Positions 7,348 to 15,373 of a stretch of DNA of 64,000 bases are shown here, piece after piece (the first letter of the stretch is position 1; every line of letters starts with the position of its first letter). Source of the stretch: Candidatus Nanopelagicales bacterium. GTDB lineage: Bacteria; Actinomycetota; Actinomycetes; S36-B12; GCA-2699445. The position numbers and the translations under genes were made by a program. The DNA lies in assembly GCA_037045355.1 (NCBI GenBank), contig JBAOHO010000013.1, forward strand, positions 124,001-188,000, given 5' to 3'. The notes beneath the pieces are model-generated. The model was not told the DNA's origin. It saw only the letters and a list, made by a program, of their open reading frames with translations, and ran no database searches.

Positions 7348-8556
7348 ATGGCGCGCCTTGCCCAGACCGAGGATCTCACCGACATCCAAAGCGACATCCT
7401 CGCGGCCGTCCACGACTTCGTCGACAAGGAAATCATCCCCAACGCCAATACGTTGGAACACGCCGACGAGTACCCCACCGAGATCGTCGAGGGTTTGAAG
7501 GAACTCGGTGTGTTCGGCCTCATGATTCCCGAGGAATACGGTGGCCTGGGTGAGTCGCTGACGACCTACGCGCTGGTCGTCGAGGAGATCGCCCGCGGTT
7601 GGATGAGCGTGTCCGGAGTCATCAACACCCACTTCATCGTGGCGTACATGATCATGCAGCACGGCACCGAGGAGCAGAAGCAGCGCTACCTGCCTCGGAT
7701 GGCCACGGGCGAGGTGCGGGGCGCGTTCTCCATGTCGGAGCCCGGCTGCGGCTCCGACGTGGCCGCCATCCAGAGCAAGGCAGTGCGCGACGGTGACGAC
7801 TACGTGCTCAACGGCCAGAAGATGTGGCTGACCAACGGTGGCTCGTCTACTTTGGTGGCGGTCCTGGTGCGCACGGACGGTGAGTCCGATGATCCCGACG
7901 CCAGCGTCTACAAGAAGATGACCACCTTCCTCATCGAGAAGCCCGAGGGTTTCGGAGAGGTGCGACCCGGTCTCACCATCCCCGGCAAGATCGACAAGAT
8001 GGGCTACAAGGGTGTCGACACCACGGAACTGATCATGGACGGCCTGCGACTTCCGGCCGATGACGTGCTCGGTGGCGAGCCCGGCAAGGGTTTCTACCAG
8101 ATGATGGACGGCGTCGAGGTGGGTCGCGTCAACGTCGCTGCCCGCGCGTGTGGTGTCGCCATCAGGGCGTTCGAACTCGGCGTCGACTACTCGCAACAGC
8201 GTGAGACTTTCGGCAAGCCGATCGCCCAGCATCAGGCGGTGCTGTTCCGGCTCGCCGACATGGCCGTCAAGGTCGAGGCCGCGCACCGCATGATGGTCAT
8301 GGCCGCCCGCAAGAAGGATTCCGGTCAACGCAACGACCTCGAAGCCGGGATGGCCAAGTACCTGGCCAGCGAGTACTGCAAAGAGGTCGTCGAGGACTCC
8401 TTCCGCATCCACGGTGGCTACGGCTACTCCAAGGAGTACGAGATCGAGCGGCTCTACCGTGAGGCTCCCATGTTGATGATCGGCGAAGGAACCGCTGACA
8501 TCCAGCGCATGATCATCGGGCGGCGCTTGCTCGAGGAGTACAAGCTGCGCCTCTGA
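7348..8556 (+). CDS. Acyl-CoA dehydrogenase
   Basis: 402 residues, the normal length for this flavoenzyme, which oxidises acyl-CoA to trans-2-enoyl-CoA with FAD and passes electrons to ETF. The family signature GAFSMSEPGCGSDVAAIQ is followed by YVLNGQKMWLTNGG. The C-terminal part holds GGYGYSKEYEIERLYREA and the motif IGEGTADIQ, whose Glu is in the position of the catalytic base of short-chain type enzymes. The ATG at 7348 has AGGAAGGA upstream, so an in-frame ATG 30 bp earlier is not used. The gene stands alone, with no thiolase or ETF genes nearby, so the acyl substrate (beta-oxidation or branched-chain amino acid degradation) is not determined. Confidence 0.93.
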   Translation: MARLAQTEDLTDIQSDILAAVHDFVDKEIIPNANTLEHADEYPTEIVEGLKELGVFGLMIPEEYGGLGESLTTYALVVEEIARGWMSVSGVINTHFIVAYMIMQHGTEEQKQRYLPRMATGEVRGAFSMSEPGCGSDVAAIQSKAVRDGDDYVLNGQKMWLTNGGSSTLVAVLVRTDGESDDPDASVYKKMTTFLIEKPEGFGEVRPGLTIPGKIDKMGYKGVDTTELIMDGLRLPADDVLGGEPGKGFYQMMDGVEVGRVNVAARACGVAIRAFELGVDYSQQRETFGKPIAQHQAVLFRLADMAVKVEAAHRMMVMAARKKDSGQRNDLEAGMAKYLASEYCKEVVEDSFRIHGGYGYSKEYEIERLYREAPMLMIGEGTADIQRMIIGRRLLEEYKLRL

Positions 8557-8577
8557 CGCGCCGCGATGGGCGGGGAC

Positions 8578-8583
8578 TACCGT
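8578..8583 (+). promoter_or_regulatory. Leaderless -10 box TACCGT
   Basis: TACCGT is followed by 6 nt and the ATG at 8590, which decides the start of the stress-protein-like gene over an ATG at 8566. Confidence 0.5.
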
Positions 8584-8589
8584 GGTTCC

Positions 8590-9132
8590 ATGGCCAACAT
8601 CCGGGGCATGAATCCCGACGTCGCCGATCGTCCTGTTCTGGTGTCGTTCTCCGAGTACTCCCAGGCCCAGGCGGCTGTTGACACGTTGAGCGACAACAAG
8701 TTCCCCGTCCAACACGTCGCCATCGTCGGTGTCGACCTCACTCTTGTCGAAAGTGTTCTGGGCCGGACGTCCTGGGGTCGGGCAGCGCTCAACGGCATGG
8801 CGACATTCGCCTGGTTCGGCGTCCTCATCGGTCTGTTCGTCAGTTTCTTCGGCGCCCAGGACTCTGCCCCCACCCGGCTGGTCTTGTTGGGGTTGCTCTT
8901 GGGGGCCGCGTTCGGCATCGTCTTCGGTCTCGTGTCTCATGCGCTCACCGGTGGGCGCCGTGACTTCGTGTCCCGGCAGGCACTCCAAGCTGACCGCTAC
9001 GACGTGCGTTGCGACGCGGAGTTCATCGGCCAGGCGCGCCAGATCCTCGGACTTGCTCCCACCTGGCCGCCCGCACCACCGGAACGAAGCGAGAACGAGG
9101 CCACCAGCGACACCGACCAGTCGCCGACATGA
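8590..9132 (+). CDS. General-stress-protein-17M-like membrane protein
   Basis: 180 residues. The N-terminal domain (RPVLVSFSEYSQAQAAVDTL, then FPVQHVAIVGVDLTLVE and WGRAALNGM) resembles the YflT/GSP17M N-terminal domain found in bacterial general stress proteins. Two or three hydrophobic segments follow (TFAWFGVLIGLFVSFFG, LVLLGLLLGAAFGIVFGLVSHAL), and then a soluble tail ending in Pro/Glu/Asp-rich sequence. The architecture, a small cytoplasmic domain plus a hairpin of membrane helices, is common in actinobacteria, usually without known function. Its stop overlaps the ATG of the next gene, so it begins a three-gene unit with the DUF6758 and MarC genes. Confidence 0.75.
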   Translation: MANIRGMNPDVADRPVLVSFSEYSQAQAAVDTLSDNKFPVQHVAIVGVDLTLVESVLGRTSWGRAALNGMATFAWFGVLIGLFVSFFGAQDSAPTRLVLLGLLLGAAFGIVFGLVSHALTGGRRDFVSRQALQADRYDVRCDAEFIGQARQILGLAPTWPPAPPERSENEATSDTDQSPT

Positions 9133-9755
9133 GCGACGATCCGCGTTGCCCGCGCTGTGGTGTCGAACTGCTGGCACCCACAGTCATGCGTGAGTACCAC
9201 GCCTGCCCCACCCACGGACCGGTTCCGGTGCAGCATCCGCCCCGGTTGCCTTCGTCGGCGACGTTGACGGCGCTCGCGGCCGAATCCGACGTCCCGTTCT
9301 GGGTTCCGTGGCCCTTGCCCGCAACGTGGGTGTTCGCCGGCATCCAGGTCGTCGGCGGCGGTCGACAGCCCATCGAGGCGGCCACGCTGGGATTCACCGG
9401 CCGCGGCATGTCCGCTGGGCCGTCGGACCTGCTCATTGTCGGCGAGAAACCCGGCACCGGAGTCGGGGCGCGCTGGGCCGGCGTCCCCGAACCGGCCCCT
9501 TCGCTCATGGCCCAACCTGCGACCACCAAGATCCGAACCGCCGGATGGCCCACTCCGCTGTGGTCCCTGGAGTCCCCGGGCCGAGCCGCCTATGTGGGCG
9601 AGTCAGCCGGCTGCTGGCTGTGGTTGATCACGTGGCCCGACACCTCATGGTCGGTCTTCGATCTGGATCTGGAACTGCGCGACCTGCGCGACGGCATCGC
9701 GATCGACCTCCCCAGCGGAGCCATGCTGCCCCGGCTGGAGGCCCCCGACCGGTGA
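9129..9755 (+). CDS. DUF6758 family zinc-ribbon protein
   Basis: 208 residues. It opens with a zinc-ribbon-like pair, CPRCGVELLAPTV and HACPTHGPV, then VPFWVPWPLPATWVFAGI and GPSDLLIVGEKPGTGVGARW. From memory this matches the actinobacterial DUF6758 family, found next to PHP-domain and MarC genes in Streptomyces. The Cys/His residues (two CxxC/CxxH-like knuckles) suggest metal binding. Function is unknown; a regulatory or sensor role for the adjacent membrane protein is only a guess from the tight linkage. It overlaps the preceding gene by 4 bp (ATGA) and the following gene by 4 bp (GTGA). Confidence 0.75.
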   Translation: MSDDPRCPRCGVELLAPTVMREYHACPTHGPVPVQHPPRLPSSATLTALAAESDVPFWVPWPLPATWVFAGIQVVGGGRQPIEAATLGFTGRGMSAGPSDLLIVGEKPGTGVGARWAGVPEPAPSLMAQPATTKIRTAGWPTPLWSLESPGRAAYVGESAGCWLWLITWPDTSWSVFDLDLELRDLRDGIAIDLPSGAMLPRLEAPDR

Positions 9756-10360
9756 ACACCGCTCTCTACGGCTCCGTCGTGGTCACCCTCTTCGTGATCA
9801 TGGACCCGATCGGGATCATCCCCGTGTTCCTCGGTCTCGTCGGCGATCGCGCCCCCCGCGAGATCCATCGGTTGGCGTGGCAGGCGGCCCTGACCTCGCT
9901 GGCTGTGATCGGCGGGTTCGCGATCTTCGGTGACGCGATCCTGACCTACCTGCACATCTCGCTGCCCGCCCTGCGAGTGGCGGGCGGCCTGCTGCTGCTG
10001 GTCGTGGCCCTGCAGTTGCTCATGGCAGGGGAGTTCCGAGTGTCGGCGGCGACGGACAAGGCCAACATCGCCTTGGTCCCGCTCGGGATGCCGCTGCTGG
10101 CCGGGCCCGGTGCCATCGTCGCCGCCATCCTGTTCGTCCGCAGCGCCAGTGCTCCGGGCGACCTGTTCGCCATCGCCGTCGGCATCATCACCATTCACGT
10201 CATCATCTGGCTGTCCCTGCGCTTCTCGACCACGATCCTGCGGGTGCTGCGCCGCGCGGGCGTCACGGTGATCTCGCGCATCGCCGGCGTGCTCCTCGCC
10301 GCGATCGCAGTCCAACTGATCGCCGACGGCATCCACGAGTTCATCGTGTCGTGGCAGTGA
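9752..10360 (+). CDS. MarC family (UPF0056) membrane protein
   Basis: 202 residues with about six hydrophobic helices. Family hallmarks are FVIMDPIGIIPVFLGL in the first helix, LRVAGGLLLLVVALQLLMAG, and VPLGMPLLAGPGAI, the conserved P-L-(A)-GPGAI motif. MarC proteins are inner-membrane proteins once linked to multiple antibiotic resistance, a link later withdrawn; the transported substrate is unknown. The GTG start overlaps the stop of the DUF6758 gene, so translation is coupled. The 181 bp after it hold no gene, only the otsA promoter. Confidence 0.88.
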   Translation: MNTALYGSVVVTLFVIMDPIGIIPVFLGLVGDRAPREIHRLAWQAALTSLAVIGGFAIFGDAILTYLHISLPALRVAGGLLLLVVALQLLMAGEFRVSAATDKANIALVPLGMPLLAGPGAIVAAILFVRSASAPGDLFAIAVGIITIHVIIWLSLRFSTTILRVLRRAGVTVISRIAGVLLAAIAVQLIADGIHEFIVSWQ

Positions 10361-10529
10361 CCACCGTCAACTCCCCCGAGGCCCCCGAGCCCCCACGAGC
10401 TCACGAGCCACGAGCACGGCTGACGAGTCCGGCGTTCGACGTGGGCGAGAGGTTCCGCCGGGGGAGACGGGCGATCCTGATCGGGTCGAGGGGGACGGCG
10501 CAGTCGGGCCGTCATCACGGAAGGCCCGA

Positions 10530-10535
10530 TAGGGT
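10530..10535 (+). promoter_or_regulatory. Leaderless -10 box TAGGGT for otsA
   Basis: TAGGGT, 6 nt, then the ATG at 10542; no Shine-Dalgarno sequence is present. Confidence 0.6.
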
Positions 10536-10541
10536 TGCCCC

Positions 10542-11975
10542 ATGGACACCACCCACGACTTTGAATCGGAACGCCCGCTGGTGGTGGTCGCCAACCGTCT
10601 CCCCATCGAATACGACGAGGCCGAAGGCTGGCATCCCGCCCCTGGCGGACTCGTCGCCGCCCTGGAATCCGTGCTGCGCGACCGCGAGGCGTTGTGGATC
10701 GGATGGAGCGGCCGGTTCGAGGATCCGGATTCGGACGCGGAACAGGCCCCGCCCCCGCCCACCGGTACAGGTTCACTGAAGCTGGACGAAGTGCCGCTGA
10801 CTCACGCCGAGGTCGAGGGTTACTACGAGGGATGCTCCAACGGCGCCATATGGCCCCTGTATCACGACGCGATCGTCACACCTATCTACCATCGCACCCA
10901 GTTTCAGGCCTATCGGCGGGTCAACGAGAAGTTCGCCCGGCACGTGGCCGAGGTCGCCCCACCTGAGGCTGTCGTGTGGGTCCACGACTACCAACTGCAG
11001 CTGGTCCCGCGCATGCTGCGGCAGATGCGTCCCGACCTGAGGATCGGATTCTTCCTGCACATCCCATTCCCGCCGGTCGAGATCTTCAGCCAACTCCCGT
11101 GGCGCCGACAGATCCTCGAGGGGCTGCTGGGATCGGATCTGGTCGGGTTCCAGACCAAAGAGGCCGCGCTGAACTTCCTGCGCTTGGTCCAGAAGTATGT
11201 GGCGCTGCGTCCGGGCGGAGACCGAGTGGTCGTCGACGAGCTATCGGGCAGCCGCACTGTTCGGGTGGAGGCATTTCCGATCGGGATCCGCGCGCAGGAC
11301 TTCGCCGAGCTCGCAGCCGACCCCGCCACCATCGAACGGGCCGCGCAGATTCGAGCTGATCTCGGCGACCCGGAGCTGATCCTGCTCGGCGTGGACCGCC
11401 TCGATTACACCAAAGGCATTGACGTTCGGATCCGGGCAGTCACCGAACTGTTCCAGGACGAGGACCTCGACCCCGATTCGACGGTGTTCGTCCAAGTCGC
11501 CACGCCCAGCCGGGAGAACGTCGAGGAGTATCAGCGCATCCGCGACGATGTGGAACTGCTGGTGAGCCGGGCCAACGGCGACATCGGCAAACTTGGAACC
11601 ACGCCCATCCACTACCTGCACCAGCCCATGAGGCGCGATGAGTTGACGGCCATGTATGTCGCTGCCGACGTCATGCTCGTCACTCCGCTGCGCGACGGGA
11701 TGAACCTCGTGTGCAAGGAGTATGTGGCCTGCCGGACCGAGGAAGACGGCGCCTTGGTGTTGAGCGAGTTCACCGGTGCCGCTCACCAGATGTCGGACGC
11801 CTGGCTGGTCAACCCGTACGACATCGACGGGGTCAAGCGCAGCATCTTGGATGCGGCGCAGTCCGCTCCTCAGGAATCCGCGCGACGCATGTCGGCGCTG
11901 CGCCATGGCGTCTTCGAGCATGATGTGGAGCGCTGGGCCTCCGACTTCCTCAACCGGCTGCAGGGTTCTTTGTGA
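10542..11975 (+). CDS. otsA: Alpha,alpha-trehalose-6-phosphate synthase (UDP- or GDP/ADP-forming)
   Basis: 477 residues, normal for OtsA, a GT20 retaining glycosyltransferase with two Rossmann domains that joins a nucleotide-glucose to glucose-6-phosphate. Conserved elements are VVVANRLPIEYDE and PGGLVAALE at the N-terminus, LWIGWSGR, VWVHDYQLQLVPRMLR, IGFFLHIPFPPVEIF, LLGVDRLDYTKGIDVR (with the donor-phosphate-binding Arg/Lys) and LRDGMNLVCKEYVACR near the C-terminus. The nucleotide donor cannot be told by eye; actinobacterial enzymes accept several. It overlaps otsB by 4 bp, so this is a complete two-step trehalose pathway for osmotic or desiccation protection. Confidence 0.96.
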   Translation: MDTTHDFESERPLVVVANRLPIEYDEAEGWHPAPGGLVAALESVLRDREALWIGWSGRFEDPDSDAEQAPPPPTGTGSLKLDEVPLTHAEVEGYYEGCSNGAIWPLYHDAIVTPIYHRTQFQAYRRVNEKFARHVAEVAPPEAVVWVHDYQLQLVPRMLRQMRPDLRIGFFLHIPFPPVEIFSQLPWRRQILEGLLGSDLVGFQTKEAALNFLRLVQKYVALRPGGDRVVVDELSGSRTVRVEAFPIGIRAQDFAELAADPATIERAAQIRADLGDPELILLGVDRLDYTKGIDVRIRAVTELFQDEDLDPDSTVFVQVATPSRENVEEYQRIRDDVELLVSRANGDIGKLGTTPIHYLHQPMRRDELTAMYVAADVMLVTPLRDGMNLVCKEYVACRTEEDGALVLSEFTGAAHQMSDAWLVNPYDIDGVKRSILDAAQSAPQESARRMSALRHGVFEHDVERWASDFLNRLQGSL

Positions 11976-12739
11976 CCGACACCGATGCCACGCTGCCCGC
12001 GCCCCTGATCGAACGCGTCCGGGGGATCGAAGTGGAGGCCTCGCTGCTGGTGTGTTGTGACTTCGACGGGACTCTCGCGCCGATCGTCACCCGACCTGAG
12101 GACGCGCGACCACTGACCGGGATCCCACCGTTACTGGAGCAGTTGGCGGCCGCGGACCACACCACGGTGGCGGTGATCTCGGGTCGCTCGTTGGCTGATC
12201 TGCACACACTGTCAGGGTTGTCCGCGCCGATCGTCCTGGTCGGTTCGCACGGGGCGGAGTTCGAGGCCGGTTTCGTCGAGGAGTTGACCACCGGGCAACA
12301 GCAGTTGTTCGCTCGGCTCGACACAACTCTGACGGAACTCGCTGCGACGGCTCCAGGCGTGCAACTGGAGCACAAGCCCGCCAGCATCGCGGTCCATGTA
12401 CGCCAGGCGAGCCGTCCCGATGCCAATCGGGTGATGGCGGAGTTGTGGGAGGGTCCGGTGTCGTGGCCGGGTATTCACGCGACAGCCGGCAAAGAGGTTC
12501 TCGAGCTTGCGGTCCTCAAAGTAGACAAGGGCGGCGCCGTTTCTCATTTGCGGGACAGTGCCGCCGCCGACGTCGCGATCTTCGTCGGTGACGACGTGAC
12601 CGACGAGAACGCCTTTCGGGTGTTGCGCCGTGAAGATGTCGGGGTCAAGGTCGGCGACGGTGAGACAGCGGCCGAGTACCGGATAGCGTCCGTTTCCGCG
12701 GTGCGCTCGCTCTTGGCGCTGCTGGCTGCTGTTCGCTGA
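11972..12739 (+). CDS. otsB: Trehalose-6-phosphate phosphatase
   Basis: 255 residues, HAD superfamily. Motif I is CCDFDGTLAPI with Asp30 as nucleophile and Asp32 as acid/base. Motif II lies in VAVISGRSLADL, followed by GSHGAEFE, the conserved trehalose-phosphatase cap-side motif. Motif IV is FVGDDVTDENAFRVL. The enzyme removes phosphate from trehalose-6-phosphate made by OtsA. The GTG start lies inside the otsA stop (GTGA), showing translational coupling. The region around 12430-12540 keeps the cap-domain KEVLELAVLKVDKGGAV, whose Lys is motif III. Confidence 0.95.
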   Translation: MTDTDATLPAPLIERVRGIEVEASLLVCCDFDGTLAPIVTRPEDARPLTGIPPLLEQLAAADHTTVAVISGRSLADLHTLSGLSAPIVLVGSHGAEFEAGFVEELTTGQQQLFARLDTTLTELAATAPGVQLEHKPASIAVHVRQASRPDANRVMAELWEGPVSWPGIHATAGKEVLELAVLKVDKGGAVSHLRDSAAADVAIFVGDDVTDENAFRVLRREDVGVKVGDGETAAEYRIASVSAVRSLLALLAAVR

Positions 12740-12757
12740 GAGGCGCGGAGTCCGGGC

Positions 12758-13135
12758 TCAGTCCCGCTGCAAGGGGATCTCCGCCCACACCACCTTGGAG
12801 TCCTGGTCGCGGTCCCAGCCCCACCGGGACGCCATCGCCGATACCAGGTGCATACCGCGGCCATCTGGTTCGGTTTGAGTGAGGATCTTGGGATAGGGCA
12901 GATCAGAGGCGCGACCGTCTTGGATGGCGATGGTCAGGGCGTGGTCGTCGATGCTGATATGGGCGCTGATCGGACCGGTGCCGTAACGGACGGCGTTCGT
13001 GGCGAGTTCCGAGACGATGAGCAGGGCGTCGTCGAGAAGGTGGGTGGCCCGAACAGTTTCGAGGACATCGCGCACCAGTCGGCGGGCCTGGCCGGCGGCT
13101 TGAGGCCCGTCAGGCAGGTCGCAGTGCTGCTCCAT
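12758..13135 (-). CDS. Anti-sigma-factor-type histidine-kinase-like ATPase
   Basis: 125 residues, one HATPase_c domain of the RsbW/SpoIIAB-like kind that is abundant in actinobacteria. The N box is DDALLIVSELATNAVRYG (ELATNAV with the Mg-binding Asn). The G box is PDGRGMHLVSAMASRWG (GRGM-L), and the G1-like region is IAIQDGRAS. Such small proteins either phosphorylate anti-anti-sigma factors or bind sigma factors. No STAS-domain or sigma gene is adjacent, so the partner is unknown. The ATG at 13135 is chosen because homologous domains start here; the longer upstream frame overlaps the neighbouring hydrolase. Confidence 0.82.
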   Translation of the reverse strand: MEQHCDLPDGPQAAGQARRLVRDVLETVRATHLLDDALLIVSELATNAVRYGTGPISAHISIDDHALTIAIQDGRASDLPYPKILTQTEPDGRGMHLVSAMASRWGWDRDQDSKVVWAEIPLQRD

Positions 13136-13164
13136 GGGTCCGCGATACCCACTCGTTACGCGTT

Positions 13165-14022
13165 TCACACCCCTCGCGCGGACACGAAGTCGATGATTTC
13201 GCGGACCGTGCGCTGCGGATTCTCCACCGCGGGCGAGTGCGCGGCACCGGGGATCGCCACCGCGGGCACCGCCAGGCGGGCCGCCATGTCCGCCATCTCC
13301 GGGACCGGCCACGCCGAAGTGTCGTCCTCGCCGTACATGACGAGTACCGGAATCCCGTTCTGCGTCACCGTGTCGGACAGTTCCGACGTCAAATCCGGCA
13401 CGCTCATCAGCGTCTGCGCGATCCCGGCCAGGCACCACGGATCCGTCGCGACCCAGCGGCGGTGCAGGAACTCCTCGACATCGGCTTCCAACGCAGGCAC
13501 CCCTGCGGCGGCGTCCACCGCCTGCTTGGCGACCCAGATCTGTTCGCTCGTTGCGACGGGGACCAAGTCGCACAGTGCGGTCATGAGGTCCCAGTGTTCG
13601 CGCGGGAGTGCGCCCGGACCCGAGTCCATCAGCGTGAGGCTGCTCACCAGGTCAGGCCGCGCCAGTGTGACTTCGCGGCACACGAGACCACCGAACGAGT
13701 GACCCACGAGATGGGCGGGCCGGGATCCGATCACGTCGATCAGGTCGGCAGTGAAACTCGGCAGGCGGTAGTCGTCGAGTCTGCCGGTCCCCGGACTCTC
13801 GTGTTGGCCGCGCTGATCGATAGCGGTCACATTCAATCCAGCCCCGGCCAGCGGCTCCAGCAGGGGCAGGAAATCCTCCTTGCTGCCCGTGAATCCGGGG
13901 ACGAGAACCATGGCCGGCCCGTCGCGGGGGCCCATCTGCACCGCGGCCAACTCCCCGTCCGTGGTGCTGATTCGTAACGGTTCGGCCCCTGGCGGGAAAC
14001 CCGTGGAGGGTGGGACACTCAT
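13165..14022 (-). CDS. Alpha/beta hydrolase
   Basis: 285 residues. The nucleophile elbow is LVGHSFGGLVCRE (GHSFGG), the oxyanion region MVLVPGFTGSKEDFLPLL, and the second part of the triad lies near VLVMYGEDDTSAWP. The catalytic His is in IPGAAHSPAVENPQ. The substrate is not predictable; the fold serves esterases, haloperoxidase-like and lactonase-like enzymes. A TATTCT -10 box 7 nt before the ATG argues for a leaderless transcript, diverging from parA. Its end lies 29 bp from the ATPase gene on the same strand, so the two may form an operon. Confidence 0.88.
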   Translation of the reverse strand: MSVPPSTGFPPGAEPLRISTTDGELAAVQMGPRDGPAMVLVPGFTGSKEDFLPLLEPLAGAGLNVTAIDQRGQHESPGTGRLDDYRLPSFTADLIDVIGSRPAHLVGHSFGGLVCREVTLARPDLVSSLTLMDSGPGALPREHWDLMTALCDLVPVATSEQIWVAKQAVDAAAGVPALEADVEEFLHRRWVATDPWCLAGIAQTLMSVPDLTSELSDTVTQNGIPVLVMYGEDDTSAWPVPEMADMAARLAVPAVAIPGAAHSPAVENPQRTVREIIDFVSARGV

Positions 14023-14029
14023 GCCGAGC

Positions 14030-14035
14030 AGAATA
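14030..14035 (-). promoter_or_regulatory. Leaderless -10 box TATTCT for the hydrolase
   Basis: On the minus strand TATTCT is followed by 7 nt and the ATG at 14022. Confidence 0.6.
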
Positions 14036-14080
14036 GGATGCTCAGCGAGGGTTCACGTTCCAGGGGCAGGTGGGGGTTCG

Positions 14081-14854
14081 ATGACGCGCATTATTGCCGT
14101 CGCCAACCAGAAGGGCGGGGTCGCCAAGACAACGACGGTCGCTTCGCTGGGTGCTGCGCTCGCCGAACTTGGTCAGAAGGTTCTCGTTGTCGACCTCGAC
14201 CCGCAAGCCTGCCTGACGTTCTCGCTCGGCCTGGATCCCGAAGCGATCGACATGAGCCTGCACGATGTGCTGCTCGAGCGCGTCGGAGCGGGCATGGTCA
14301 TCCGCCCCACGGATGACGGCATGGACTTGCTGCCCGCCACTATCGACCTTGCCGGCACCGAAGCCCACCTGCTCACCCGAACGGGTCGCGAACATGCCTT
14401 GCGGCTGGCGCTCGAGGACGTCGCCTCCGACTACTCGTACATCCTGTTCGACTGCTCGCCATCGCTGGGCGTGCTCACCATCAATGCGCTCACAGCTGCG
14501 GACGAGGTCTTGATCCCGCTGCAGGCCGAGACGTTGTCCCACCGCGGTGTCGGACAACTCCTCGACACCGTGCGTGATGTCCAGCGCCTGACCAATCCGC
14601 GGCTGCGGGTCCTGGGTGTGCTGCCCACGTTGTTCGACGCGCGCACCACGCACGCCCGGGCAGTCGTCGCCGACATCCAAGAGCGCTATCAACTCCCCGT
14701 GCTCGAACCACCTATCGCGAAGTCCATTCGATTCGCTGAGGCACCCGCTGCGGGCCGTTCCGTCCTCACCACCGCGAGTCGGGTCCGAGGAGCCGACAAC
14801 TACCGTGAACTCGCCCGTCGAGTCGTTGCCGGGGAGGTTGACGTCGATGCCTGA
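14081..14854 (+). CDS. ParA/Soj family ATPase
   Basis: 257 residues. The deviant Walker A motif is VANQKGGVAKTTTVASLG with the signature first Lys. Walker A' is VLVVDLDPQACLTFSLG, and Walker B is YSYILFDCSPSLGVLTINAL. It ends with the usual ParA C-terminal part (TLFDARTTHARAV, then ELARRVVAGE). No parB follows. Instead an overlapping zinc-ribbon gene follows, a pairing I recall for actinobacterial ParA-like proteins far from the origin, which probably position something other than the chromosome origin. GGGGG precedes the ATG as a weak ribosome-binding site. Confidence 0.92.
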   Translation: MTRIIAVANQKGGVAKTTTVASLGAALAELGQKVLVVDLDPQACLTFSLGLDPEAIDMSLHDVLLERVGAGMVIRPTDDGMDLLPATIDLAGTEAHLLTRTGREHALRLALEDVASDYSYILFDCSPSLGVLTINALTAADEVLIPLQAETLSHRGVGQLLDTVRDVQRLTNPRLRVLGVLPTLFDARTTHARAVVADIQERYQLPVLEPPIAKSIRFAEAPAAGRSVLTTASRVRGADNYRELARRVVAGEVDVDA

Positions 14855-15173
14855 CAGCACCTTCGACCGGGTCCGCCCGCGGACCGCGCTCGCGGAGGAC
14901 GAACGCATCACCGTTATCGACGGTGAAGTCCGAGTCCCCGACCGCGAGGGCAAACGTGCGCTGTTCTCGGGTGAGCCGGAACCTCCCAGCCTCGGGTCGA
15001 TCGCCATGACGTGCACGCGGTGCGGCGCCCGCTCCGTCGTGTCCTGGGGCGCTGCCCTGAAACTGGCTTTTCCCAGTGTTCCGGTCGCTGTCCCCGCATC
15101 GGGGATCCGCGCCTGGATGAAGTGCCCCACTTGTGACCGCCGGGCGTGGGTCGATCTGTCGCTGCGCTACTGA
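14847..15173 (+). CDS. Small zinc-ribbon protein paired with ParA
   Basis: 108 residues. Two cysteine knuckles, TCTRCGARSV and KCPTCDRRAW, about 55 residues apart, suggest one zinc site. The first 35 residues are acidic and probably disordered. The ATG lies 8 bp inside the end of the ParA gene, so the two are co-translated. Function is unknown; a partner or adaptor of the ParA ATPase is an inference from the overlap. Confidence 0.7.
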   Translation: MPDSTFDRVRPRTALAEDERITVIDGEVRVPDREGKRALFSGEPEPPSLGSIAMTCTRCGARSVVSWGAALKLAFPSVPVAVPASGIRAWMKCPTCDRRAWVDLSLRY

Positions 15174-15373
15174 CCCGTCATCCGAGTCCAGGCGTCCGGC
15201 GTTTCGGGAGTCAGGCCCAACAGACCCGCGGGCGTCAGAGAGTCCCGAGTGCGTCAGGAGTTCCGAGACTCCGCCAAGCGGAGTCGTCCGGTCCAGACGC
15301 TGGGGTATGGAGTTGGACGTACGCGGAGTGCTTAGATGCACCTGACGGCTGGATGCACAGCGGCAGGAGCGAC

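Noticed and set aside
7333..9177. A 614-codon minus-strand frame across the acyl-CoA dehydrogenase and the stress-protein-like gene.
   Set aside because: It covers two well-supported plus-strand genes and its translation shows no family motif.
15146..15373. A longer N-terminus for the LuxR-family ATPase.
   Set aside because: The upstream part overlaps the zinc-ribbon gene, lacks a ribosome-binding site and resembles no LAL protein; the ATG at 15374 begins the conserved sequence with a good ribosome-binding site.
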